Virus record (IMG/VR): IMGVR_UViG_3300010885_005045
Location: 1-60,785 of that record
Source of the DNA: a virus
DNA: 60,785 bases
Strand: one strand, 5' to 3'
The position numbers and the translations under genes were made by a program. Positions 51,151 to 58,971 of this stretch are shown piece by piece. Each line of letters opens with the position of its first letter. The first letter of the stretch is position 1. Under the pieces are notes generated by a model that did not search any database, was not told the origin of the DNA, and saw only the letters and a list, made by a program, of their open reading frames with translations.

Positions 51151-52841
51151 TGAAAGTATGTGTACTTGATATTGAAGGAAATGGTTTAGCTGAGTTGATA
51201 TTAGATTCTAAAGGTAATCCTCACAAGGAAGTTACTCGTGTATTATGTGCAGCTACCAAGATTCCTAATCAAGAACCAGTACTTTGGTTAGAACATCAGA
51301 TGCCTGAGCTTGTAAATTACCTCAAACAATTTGATGTTATTATCGGTCACAACATCTTGGGGTATGACTACCCGGTCATGCGTAGGCTGTACAATATGGC
51401 TATGCCTAAGCGTATTGTTGATACACTGATCATCAGCAAGCTAATGCATCCAGACATCAACACCCACCCATTCAAAGACAACTCACTCAAGTCATGGGGT
51501 ATACATCTTAACTTTCCTAAGTCAGAGTATACCTTGGGCTGGACTAGTTACAACCTAGAGATGGGCAAGTACTGTCAGCAGGACACTCGACTTGGCGAAG
51601 CTATCTTCAATAAACAAAAGAGTTTTATATCAGACAACAAAAATATTGTAGCCTTTGAGCATACAGTATCTACAATTTTAATGGAGCAAGTGTGCAATGG
51701 ATTTAATTATGACCTTGATGCCGGAGAAGAGTTGTATAAAAACCTTATGCTGGAAAAACTTGGTATCGAAGATGAAATGCGTCAAGTCTTCCCTGACCGG
51801 ATTATCATTAGACATTCGCCCAAGACAGGCAAGAGACTCAAAGACAAAGTAGATACCTTTAACCCCGGTTCTCGACAACAAATAGCTAACCGTCTTATCG
51901 AAAGATATGGATGGAAACCACAAGAAACTGAGAAGGGAAACCCAAAGGTAGATGAATCCGTGTTGGCTGTGTTAGACTATCCAGAAGCAAAGACACTCGT
52001 AAAGTATTTCAATGCAATCAAGTTAATGGGTATGGTTGAGGACTGGAACAGTCGATCAATCAATAGTCGAGACAAGCGTATACATGGCAACATCAATCCA
52101 CAGGGTGCAGCGACAGGTCGTTGTACTCATAGTCAGCCCAACATAGCACAGGTAAGTGGTGATCACAGAGCAAGAGAACTCTGGCTATGTGATCCCAAGC
52201 AGGTGTTAGTTGGTGCTGACTTGTCGGGGTTGGAGCTTCGTATGCTTGCTCACTTCATGGCTAAGTATGACAACGGTGAATATGGTAAAGTACTCCTAAC
52301 AGGAGACATTCATACACACAATCAGAAGGCAGCTGGACTCAGCTCACGAGCATTAGCAAAGTCTTTTATCTATGCGTACCTCTATGGTGCGGGTGACAAG
52401 AAGATTGCTTTAGTTTGTAGTTGTAGTATTGGTGAGGCTAGAGGATTACGAGAACGCTTTCAGAAAGAAATCCCTGCCCTTACTAAGGTGCAGGACATGG
52501 TAAAGTATGAAGCACTCAAGCACAAGGGTGTACTCCTGCCTGATGGTAGGCGTGTACCCGTGCGTAGCGAACACGCTGCCCTCAACACCCTGCTGCAGGG
52601 TTCAGGAGCCATCGTAAGCAAGTACTGGATGGTCGAGGCGTTCAAGGCTATCAAGCCAGCAGGAGCCAAGCAGTTGGCTTATGTGCATGACGAACTACAG
52701 TACTCATGTCCGGCAGATACTGCCGATGTATTTGGTAAGGCTGTTACTGCCGCTGCTACTACAGCAGGTGAGATGTTAAAGATGAATATTCGTATTGATG
52801 CAGAGTACTGCATTGGTAAGTGCTGGGCTGATACACATTAA
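51150..52841 (+). CDS. Family A DNA polymerase (T7 gp5-like)
   Basis: A 563-residue enzyme with 3'-5' exonuclease and polymerase domains. Exo: LDIEGNG (about 5-11), IIGHNILGYDYP, and YCQQDTRLGEAIF. Polymerase: motif A ADLSGLELRM (Asp357), motif B RALAKSFIYAYLYG (Arg400, Lys404), motif C VHDELQY (Asp514). It is about 140 residues shorter than T7 gp5 (704), so the thioredoxin-binding insertion is probably absent and processivity may be obtained in another way. It shares 1 bp with the primase-helicase gene. Confidence 0.95.
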   Translation: MKVCVLDIEGNGLAELILDSKGNPHKEVTRVLCAATKIPNQEPVLWLEHQMPELVNYLKQFDVIIGHNILGYDYPVMRRLYNMAMPKRIVDTLIISKLMHPDINTHPFKDNSLKSWGIHLNFPKSEYTLGWTSYNLEMGKYCQQDTRLGEAIFNKQKSFISDNKNIVAFEHTVSTILMEQVCNGFNYDLDAGEELYKNLMLEKLGIEDEMRQVFPDRIIIRHSPKTGKRLKDKVDTFNPGSRQQIANRLIERYGWKPQETEKGNPKVDESVLAVLDYPEAKTLVKYFNAIKLMGMVEDWNSRSINSRDKRIHGNINPQGAATGRCTHSQPNIAQVSGDHRARELWLCDPKQVLVGADLSGLELRMLAHFMAKYDNGEYGKVLLTGDIHTHNQKAAGLSSRALAKSFIYAYLYGAGDKKIALVCSCSIGEARGLRERFQKEIPALTKVQDMVKYEALKHKGVLLPDGRRVPVRSEHAALNTLLQGSGAIVSKYWMVEAFKAIKPAGAKQLAYVHDELQYSCPADTADVFGKAVTAAATTAGEMLKMNIRIDAEYCIGKCWADTH

Positions 52842-52849
52842 GGAGACAC

Positions 52850-53182
52850 ATGTCTAAGTTAGAATTATATATTGCTGGTCCTATGAGAGGATATCCTAAC
52901 CATAACTTTGAGGCTTTCTATAAGGCTGAGAAGAAGTGGACTAAGAATCCTGCGGTAACTAAGATACACAATCCCGCTAAGATGGATGAAGATGAGGGGT
53001 TTGATCCCTCTACTGTTGAGGATTCATTAGATCATCTTCGTGCTTGCATGAAGCGTGACATTGATGCTATCCTTCAATGTACTGGGATGGTAATGCTCTG
53101 TGGTTGGGAGCATTCGGAAGGTGCGAGGGTTGAACATTCACTAGCTACATATCTAGGGATGCCGATCTTCTATGAAAGTTAA
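52850..53182 (+). CDS. DUF4406 / nucleoside deoxyribosyltransferase-like
   Basis: A 110-residue protein with LYIAGPMRGYPNHNF at the N-terminus and WEHSEGARVEHSLA near the end. These are the sugar-phosphate-binding strands of the nucleoside 2-deoxyribosyltransferase fold; DUF4406 members are widespread in phages. It may handle deoxynucleosides or nucleotides, but the substrate is unknown. RBS AAGGAGAC. Confidence 0.72.
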   Translation: MSKLELYIAGPMRGYPNHNFEAFYKAEKKWTKNPAVTKIHNPAKMDEDEGFDPSTVEDSLDHLRACMKRDIDAILQCTGMVMLCGWEHSEGARVEHSLATYLGMPIFYES

Positions 53183-53675
53183 TGGAAGAATTGTATTCTA
53201 CAACTTCAAGAAGGTACAAGGGTGGCGATACTATGCCATTCGTTTACTATCTTGGAGCCGTCATACTCATGCTCACATTGAGTTTGATCTAAGTATACCA
53301 TTTGCTTTTGTAGTGGTAGATCGTAAGCCAGTAAAGGTAATGAGACTTGCCAATCTTAAACAACTAAAGATAAGCAAGTACTATGAGTTTGATCTAGGAT
53401 CTATAGACATGAGTGAAGAAGATATTACTTTTGCTTACAAATATAAACCACTCAATAGTTATAAGCTGCTAGTGTATACACTCATAGGTAAACACATTGG
53501 TATGAAACAACCAACCAATTGTATTACTTTTATATGTGACTATTTAAAATTCAAAGGTTGGGATACACCCAATCTGTTCAATCCTAAACAACTATGGGAA
53601 AGCTTACATGATAACGATAATGATCGGTGGACAGGCAAGAGTCGGGAAGACAACACTAGCAAAGTGGATCAGTGA
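53172..53675 (+). CDS. Possible permuted papain-like (NlpC/P60-type) hydrolase
   Basis: A 167-residue protein. THAHIEFD (His at about residue 37) and a later PTNCITFICDYL (Cys at about 118) follow the His-then-Cys order of permuted papain-fold hydrolases (YiiX/YebB-like). It is the only window protein with a hint of peptidase or amidase fold outside the virion proteins. Alternatives: an unrelated small protein. It overlaps the next gene by 68 bp. Confidence 0.4.
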   Translation: MKVNGRIVFYNFKKVQGWRYYAIRLLSWSRHTHAHIEFDLSIPFAFVVVDRKPVKVMRLANLKQLKISKYYEFDLGSIDMSEEDITFAYKYKPLNSYKLLVYTLIGKHIGMKQPTNCITFICDYLKFKGWDTPNLFNPKQLWESLHDNDNDRWTGKSREDNTSKVDQ

Positions 53676-54348
53676 GTACGCTTATAACAATAAGTATACA
53701 CCAGTGATTGTTCCCTTTGCTGCTGCCCTTAAGGAAGAGGCGGCTAAGAAGGGATACACTAAGGATACCAATCAAGAAGAGTATCGTGAGTTCTGTCAGA
53801 CCCTTGGCTCTACTATGAGAGAACAAGATCCAGACTACTGGGTTAAACAATTCCGTATTAGGATTAAGAAACTGTATGAGGAAGAACAAGCTGCCCTAAA
53901 GGCTGACCCATCTATCTGGCATGAGAAGGTTGTCATTGTAGATGACTGCCGCTATACCAATGAGATCGCTGCTGCTCGTGACATCCGTGCTCTTACAGTC
54001 TTTGTATCAGCAGGTGAGCGTGAACTCCCTGAGGAGTTTGCAGAGTGGAGAACACATGAGTCTGAAGCACTAGCAATTGCTATTGAGACAGGCAACAAAC
54101 AATATGAAGATATGTTTCACTACACTCTAAAGAATGATGAGAGTGAGGCAGCATTCAAAACTAAGTGTAATACAAAGTTTGATGAATGGTTTCACCTACT
54201 CTCCGAATCAATGTTAGATGATTTGTGTAACTGTGAGCTGTGCCTATCCTCAAGAGAAGACAGACTACCTGATGGAGATACTGTGTTCAAAGAGATCATG
54301 GAAATTTTTATAGATAAGGAAGACGATGATAAGCCAACCAAGACCTGA
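53608..54348 (+). CDS. Deoxynucleoside monophosphate kinase-like protein
   Basis: A 246-residue P-loop protein: GGQARVGKTT (about 7-16), then KVVIVDDCRYTNEI (about 108-121) as Walker B plus substrate segment, and EWRTHESEAL. The pattern fits T4 gp1-type dNMP kinases that raise dNMPs to diphosphates. The last ~50 residues, which include CNCELC, are additional. It belongs to the nucleotide-supply block. Confidence 0.7.
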   Translation: MITIMIGGQARVGKTTLAKWISEYAYNNKYTPVIVPFAAALKEEAAKKGYTKDTNQEEYREFCQTLGSTMREQDPDYWVKQFRIRIKKLYEEEQAALKADPSIWHEKVVIVDDCRYTNEIAAARDIRALTVFVSAGERELPEEFAEWRTHESEALAIAIETGNKQYEDMFHYTLKNDESEAAFKTKCNTKFDEWFHLLSESMLDDLCNCELCLSSREDRLPDGDTVFKEIMEIFIDKEDDDKPTKT

Positions 54349-55105
54349 TACTGCTGTGCTTGACGGAGACATCATTGCCTATCGTGCTGCCTTTTGGGCA
54401 GACCAAGAAGGCATTGAGTACCTTGCGGAGCGCATCGAACATGATGTCAAGGCATGGACTCCAGTAGGAGTAACGAAAGTATATGTGGCTATCTCCTGTG
54501 ATCGTAAGGATAACTTTCGTAGACAAGTGTGGGAACCATATAAAGCTCATCGGGATGTGAAGAAACAAGCACCAGATTGTTTATCATATGCTGTTGATTT
54601 AATTAAACAGAACGACATACTCTTTGTTCCTACCCTAGAGGCTGATGATATTATGGGACTTATGGCTTCAGGCAATAAGGCTATTGCCGTAACCATTGAC
54701 AAGGATCTCCGGTCTGTACCGGGGTGGCATTGGAACCCAGACAAAGAAGTTAAACCGCTGGAACTTGATACTTATACCGCTGACTTTAACTTCCATAAGC
54801 AATGGATCATGGGTGATACGACTGATAATATCCCCGGTATCTGGAAGTGGGGACCTGCCAAGGCAGAGAAGTGGCTTAAGTATGTCCATCCAAGGAACTG
54901 GACAGCCGCCGTATTGGCAGCTTATGACCAAGCTAAGCCTCAGGATATGGATAGATATGGATATGATTACTGTCTCGCTATGGCTAGGTGTGTACGCATC
55001 CTTAGACATGGTGAATATAACAAGAAAACTAAGTCCGTACTATTGTTTGACCCAATAGTTGGGGCTACTAAGAGTGATACTCAAGGGAACACTAATGAAC
55101 ACTGA
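54326..55105 (+). CDS. 5'-3' exonuclease (FEN-like, T7 gp6 role)
   Basis: A 259-residue nuclease. N-terminal AVLDGDIIAYRAAF, middle LEADDIMGLMA and TIDKDLRS, and a helix-hairpin GDTTDNIPGIWKWGPAKA with metal-binding Asp residues. It removes RNA primers and degrades DNA 5' to 3', giving recombination ends and host-DNA nucleotides. ATG behind AAGGAAG. Its 3' end contains promoter P4. Confidence 0.9.
   Translation: MISQPRPDTAVLDGDIIAYRAAFWADQEGIEYLAERIEHDVKAWTPVGVTKVYVAISCDRKDNFRRQVWEPYKAHRDVKKQAPDCLSYAVDLIKQNDILFVPTLEADDIMGLMASGNKAIAVTIDKDLRSVPGWHWNPDKEVKPLELDTYTADFNFHKQWIMGDTTDNIPGIWKWGPAKAEKWLKYVHPRNWTAAVLAAYDQAKPQDMDRYGYDYCLAMARCVRILRHGEYNKKTKSVLLFDPIVGATKSDTQGNTNEH
55054..55070 (+). promoter_or_regulatory. 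Putative phage RNA polymerase promoter P4
   Basis: Exact AATAGTTGGGGCTACTA inside the end of the exonuclease gene, 25 bp before dUTPase. It would drive dUTPase, RNR and, by read-through, the portal and capsid genes up to the terminator at 2043. Confidence 0.75.
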
Positions 55106-55607
55106 TGTAAACCAATACAACACTGAGTCTTTAACTATTGCTAATCAAAACAATTACAATACTTCTACTTATATCCATAGTGATTCTAAGATCCCTATGG
55201 TACTCCATGATAGAGACTGTGCTCCAGCCTACCATACCAAGGGTGCAGCCGGAGCTGATCTTAAGATCACTACGGACACTACGCTACTCCCCGGAGTAGT
55301 AACTAGAGTACCTACAGGGGTTAGCTTAGCTATCCCTGAGGGCTATGTAGGTTTACTCTTTATGAGATCAGGTCTTTCTAACAAGGGAATCAACTTAGCC
55401 AACTCAGTTGGTGTCATTGATTCTGATTATCGTGGTGAGATTTGGTTACCACTTATTAACAATTCAACAATAATACACACTCTTAAACGGGGTGATCGTG
55501 TTGCACAGATTGCCTTCATGCCCGTTACACAGTTCTCGTTTGTCTCTGTAGATAAACTTCCTAATACTGTGCGAGGCGAAGGTAAGTTTGGAAGTACAGG
55601 AGTCTAA
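55095..55607 (+). CDS. dut: dUTP diphosphatase (trimeric dUTPase)
   Basis: A 170-residue enzyme starting at the ATG at 55095 (AAGGGA upstream). Motifs: AGADLKI (1), MRSGLSNKGI (2), GVIDSDYRGE (3), RGDRVAQIAF (4), and RGEGKFGSTG (5). Splits dUTP to dUMP, which feeds ThyX and keeps uracil out of DNA. An N-terminal extension of about 35 residues is not part of the core fold. Promoter P4 lies just upstream. Confidence 0.95.
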   Translation: MNTDVNQYNTESLTIANQNNYNTSTYIHSDSKIPMVLHDRDCAPAYHTKGAAGADLKITTDTTLLPGVVTRVPTGVSLAIPEGYVGLLFMRSGLSNKGINLANSVGVIDSDYRGEIWLPLINNSTIIHTLKRGDRVAQIAFMPVTQFSFVSVDKLPNTVRGEGKFGSTGV

Positions 55608-57496
55608 TGGATACATTTCAAAAGTTTATTGCTATCAGTCGTTACAGTCGTTGGCTTGATAAAGAAAATCGTAGAGAGACTTGGGATGAGACTGTCGATA
55701 GGTGGTGGAATTACTTTACTGGTAAAGCCCCTGTCCTTCTGACACGGACAGATATCAGAGATGCTATCCTTAATCTAGAAGTACTGCCAAGTATGCGTGG
55801 GTTGATGACCGCAGGTCCAGCATTGGATCGTGATCATACTGCCCTATACAATTGCTCATACATTGAGATTAATAAAACAACTTCCTTCTCTAACCTCATG
55901 TACATTCTTATGTGTGGTACTGGAGTAGGCTATACGGTTGAGCGTAGATGCACCGACAAACTTGGGACTATCCCAACAATACATAAGATGTTTGATACAG
56001 TTATGTTTGTTGAGGATAGCCGCGAGGGTTGGTGTGATGCACTTAACAATCTACTTGACAATCTTTACAAGGGTATCCACATTAAGTGGGACACAAGTAA
56101 GATTCGTAAGTCAGGTGAAAGACTAAAGACCTTTGGTGGTAGAGCAAGCGGTCCTGCCCCACTAGAAGAAGTCTTTAGATTTGTAGTACAGACATTCTAT
56201 TCTGCCCAAGGTCGTAGACTTACGCCCCTTGAGTGCCATGATATCTGCTGCAAGATTGCTCAGTCAGTCATTGTGGGTGGTGTACGCCGCTCCGCTATGA
56301 TCTCTCTAAGCGATCTAGCAGACCGTGAGATGGCTACTTGCAAGAGTGGTGCGTGGTGGCAAGCCTCAAGTCATCGTGCCTTAGCAAACAACTCAGCCAT
56401 CTACAATGGTAGACCATCAATGGGTCAGTTCCTCGAAGAGTGGACAGACTTATACAACTCCCATAGTGGAGAGCGTGGTCTTTGTAATCGTGATGCAATG
56501 AAGGACATTGCAGTCAAGGCAGAGCGTGGTGAGGATCATTACTATGGGACTAACCCATGTAGTGAGATCATCCTACGCCCTAATCAATTCTGTAATCTAT
56601 CTACTGTTGTTGTCAATGCAACTGATACACAAGAGTCGTTAGAAAAGAAAATTGAAATGGCTACCATCATTGGTACTATCCAAAGCATGTTTACTTACTT
56701 CCCTTACCTATCAAAGGATAAGACATGGCAGGATAACTGTGAAGAAGAGAGACTGCTTGGTGTATCCATGACAGGTATCTTTGACAACAAGTTAATGTCC
56801 GGTCTACTGGGACATGGCAGACTTAAGTATGTCCTTGAGGATCTACGAGAGACAGCCATCAAAACTAACCTTGACTGGTCTAAGAAGCTAGGTATCAATC
56901 CAAGTAAATCAATTACTTGTATTAAACCAGAAGGTACAACTTCATGTCTTGCTTCGTCAGCCAGTGGATTACATCCCCGGTATGCTGAGCATTACTTTAG
57001 AAGAGTCCGTATCGACAAGAAGGATCCACTCTACTTCATGATGAGAGATGCCCAAGTACCAGTAGAAGATTGTGTAATGAATTCAGATTCAACTGCAGTC
57101 TTTACCTTTGTTCAGGCTGCTCCATCGGGATCACTAACTCAGAATGAACTATCAGCTATTGATCATCTTAACTTATGGTTAACTTATCAAGAGCACTACT
57201 GTCAGCACAAGCCAAGCATTACTGTTAACTATGCTGACAATGAGTTTCTTCCTGTAGGTCAGTGGGTGTGGGATAACTTTGATAAGATTTCTGGTATATC
57301 TTTCTTACCTAAGTCTGATCATGTATATGCACAAGCTCCCTTTGAATCTATATCGCTAGAAACATATAATAAATTTCCAGTTATAGATGTAGACTTTAAC
57401 AATCTATCTCTCTATGAAAAGACTGATACAACAACATCATCTCACACCTTAGCCTGTACTGCAGGAGCTTGTGAGATAATTGATCTAAGGGGATAA
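55607..57496 (+). CDS. nrdJ: Adenosylcobalamin-dependent ribonucleotide reductase (class II)
   Basis: A 629-residue reductase making dNTP precursors. Markers: NCSYIEI (about 83-89), GTGVGYTVER, VGGVRRSAMISLSD, active-site NPCSEI, CIKPEGTTSCLASSASG phosphate loop, and a C-terminal CTAGAC Cys pair that re-reduces the active site. The arrangement is that of monomeric class II enzymes, which need vitamin B12 but no second subunit or oxygen. It overlaps the dUTPase stop by 1 bp. No cone for allosteric effectors could be judged. Confidence 0.92.
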   Translation: MDTFQKFIAISRYSRWLDKENRRETWDETVDRWWNYFTGKAPVLLTRTDIRDAILNLEVLPSMRGLMTAGPALDRDHTALYNCSYIEINKTTSFSNLMYILMCGTGVGYTVERRCTDKLGTIPTIHKMFDTVMFVEDSREGWCDALNNLLDNLYKGIHIKWDTSKIRKSGERLKTFGGRASGPAPLEEVFRFVVQTFYSAQGRRLTPLECHDICCKIAQSVIVGGVRRSAMISLSDLADREMATCKSGAWWQASSHRALANNSAIYNGRPSMGQFLEEWTDLYNSHSGERGLCNRDAMKDIAVKAERGEDHYYGTNPCSEIILRPNQFCNLSTVVVNATDTQESLEKKIEMATIIGTIQSMFTYFPYLSKDKTWQDNCEEERLLGVSMTGIFDNKLMSGLLGHGRLKYVLEDLRETAIKTNLDWSKKLGINPSKSITCIKPEGTTSCLASSASGLHPRYAEHYFRRVRIDKKDPLYFMMRDAQVPVEDCVMNSDSTAVFTFVQAAPSGSLTQNELSAIDHLNLWLTYQEHYCQHKPSITVNYADNEFLPVGQWVWDNFDKISGISFLPKSDHVYAQAPFESISLETYNKFPVIDVDFNNLSLYEKTDTTTSSHTLACTAGACEIIDLRG

Positions 57497-57499
57497 ACA

Positions 57500-58324
57500 A
57501 TGGCAAGACAAAGACAAACATTAGCTGGAGCAACAACAGCTCTTGCAAATTACAATACACAACTAACAGAACTAAATACAGATATTTCTGGTGTGCAGGG
57601 TGGTATTTTAAACATGGCAGATGTAGGACAAGGATCCTACTATAGTACTACTAAAGAAACTGCTCTGACCAAACAAGACTTGCCTAACTTTTCGGATATT
57701 TATAACCCGATGTATGCAAAGATGAAAGATGTTCGATTTACTGTAGGTGATGATATAACTACAGCAAACAACGATGCTGCTTTCTATGTCTTTAATCCAG
57801 AGACTGAAGCAAAAAGACAAACCGATATGCAAATTGATGTTGTTTCTAAACAGAACGAAGAGTTTGAACAGCAACAGCAACGCATTACTGAGTTTGTAAA
57901 ACAATCAGGCGAAGCACAAATGGCTGGTGTTTTAGACCAATACCTTGCATCAGTAACAAAGAACGCAAACACAGGTGTTATTAAAAGCACAGATGCTGAC
58001 TTTGATATAAACGCATATGCAGCAGCTGGCAATAGAAACAGAAGTTCTAGTATAGTTAATGGAAATAAAATTTATAGCTATAAAGCATCCGAAGAAGTGG
58101 CTGCTGCTAGACTACAGGCTTTTAGAGATGCAGAAACCCTGCGCTTTAGATCCGATCCTACTATACAAACAGCTCAGGCTACTATATATGCAGCAACACT
58201 TGCCGAACAGCGAAAAGAACTAGAAAAAAAAATTACTGATGCTGCTAACGCTGTAAAAAAACTCACACAAAAGCAACTTGACGCTGCAATTAAGGCTGCA
58301 CAGAAAGCAAATAGAAACAGATGA
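57500..58324 (+). CDS. Pre-portal protein, unknown
   Basis: A 274-residue, Gln/Ala/Lys-rich protein. N-terminal half polar, C-terminal half helical, ending in an AAxxAxKKLTQKQLDAAIKA-like run. It sits where T7 has gp6.5-7.3, small virion or host-range proteins. The sequence has no recognised motif. Confidence 0.6.
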   Translation: MARQRQTLAGATTALANYNTQLTELNTDISGVQGGILNMADVGQGSYYSTTKETALTKQDLPNFSDIYNPMYAKMKDVRFTVGDDITTANNDAAFYVFNPETEAKRQTDMQIDVVSKQNEEFEQQQQRITEFVKQSGEAQMAGVLDQYLASVTKNANTGVIKSTDADFDINAYAAAGNRNRSSSIVNGNKIYSYKASEEVAAARLQAFRDAETLRFRSDPTIQTAQATIYAATLAEQRKELEKKITDAANAVKKLTQKQLDAAIKAAQKANRNR

Positions 58325-58509
58325 TTACTAATATTGAACAAGCAAAAATGCGTTTAACTATTTCGGCACCAATAGATCTCCCTGAAGTTAAGCAGTTAAT
58401 CAAAGATCTTTATAATCAAATAGAAGAATTAAAAAATGAGATCAGAAAAGTATCCGAGAATAGATCCAGACCTGATAAAAATTCTGGAAGAACTGTACAA
58501 GCCCCTTGA
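58321..58509 (+). CDS. Small coiled-coil protein, unknown
   Basis: A 62-residue protein with a predicted helix (PEVKQLIKDLYNQIEELKNE). Overlaps the next gene by 74 bp in another frame; both have plausible composition, so one could be spurious. Confidence 0.5.
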   Translation: MITNIEQAKMRLTISAPIDLPEVKQLIKDLYNQIEELKNEIRKVSENRSRPDKNSGRTVQAP

Positions 58510-58627
58510 ATACGATGCTGACTGTGAAGAAAGCAAGTTTGCAAGACGATCTGCATTTAGAGCAGGGCAAATAGAAGTCGTAAACAAATTAAAAGCTGTG
58601 CTAAAGCAACAGCAAGGAGGCAAGTAA
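58436..58627 (+). CDS. Small protein, unknown
   Basis: A 63-residue charged protein (DPDLIKILEELYKPLEYDADCEE). ATG at 58436 inside the previous gene, weak RBS; the C-terminus beyond the overlap looks like a coding helix (RSAFRAGQIEVVNKLKAVL). Confidence 0.52.
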   Translation: MRSEKYPRIDPDLIKILEELYKPLEYDADCEESKFARRSAFRAGQIEVVNKLKAVLKQQQGGK

Positions 58628-58628
58628 T

Positions 58629-58961
58629 ATGGGTGGAAGCCCTAGTATTAGTGGTGGTATGACATACAAAGAACAAAAGCAGTTAATGGAAGACGAACGC
58701 AAATTCCAAAAGGAACAAGAAGAAGAGCGTAGAAAAGCAGCAGAAGATTCCGAGACTCGCCGTGTTGCTAGAGAAGCTATTGCTATGGCTAGAACCAAGG
58801 CAGATGAGCAAGCAGCAGTTCAGACATCCACTGCTGCAGAACAAGAAGCAATTATGGAAGCTCAGTCACAGTCTGAAGCACAGAGTACTAGAGGTATTCA
58901 AGGTGGTAACGCTAAGGCATTAGATTTTTATTCCGCATTATATAATGGTGTATCTACATAA
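58629..58961 (+). CDS. Coiled-coil pre-portal protein
   Basis: A 110-residue protein, MGGSPSISGG then a long charged helix (EDERKFQKEQEEERRKAAED) and a Gln/Ser/Ala stretch. RBS AAGGAGGCAAGTAAT. T7-like phages have small virion or assembly proteins here (7.3), so a tail or head role is possible. Confidence 0.6.
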   Translation: MGGSPSISGGMTYKEQKQLMEDERKFQKEQEEERRKAAEDSETRRVAREAIAMARTKADEQAAVQTSTAAEQEAIMEAQSQSEAQSTRGIQGGNAKALDFYSALYNGVST

Positions 58962-58971
58962 AGGAGTGTAA

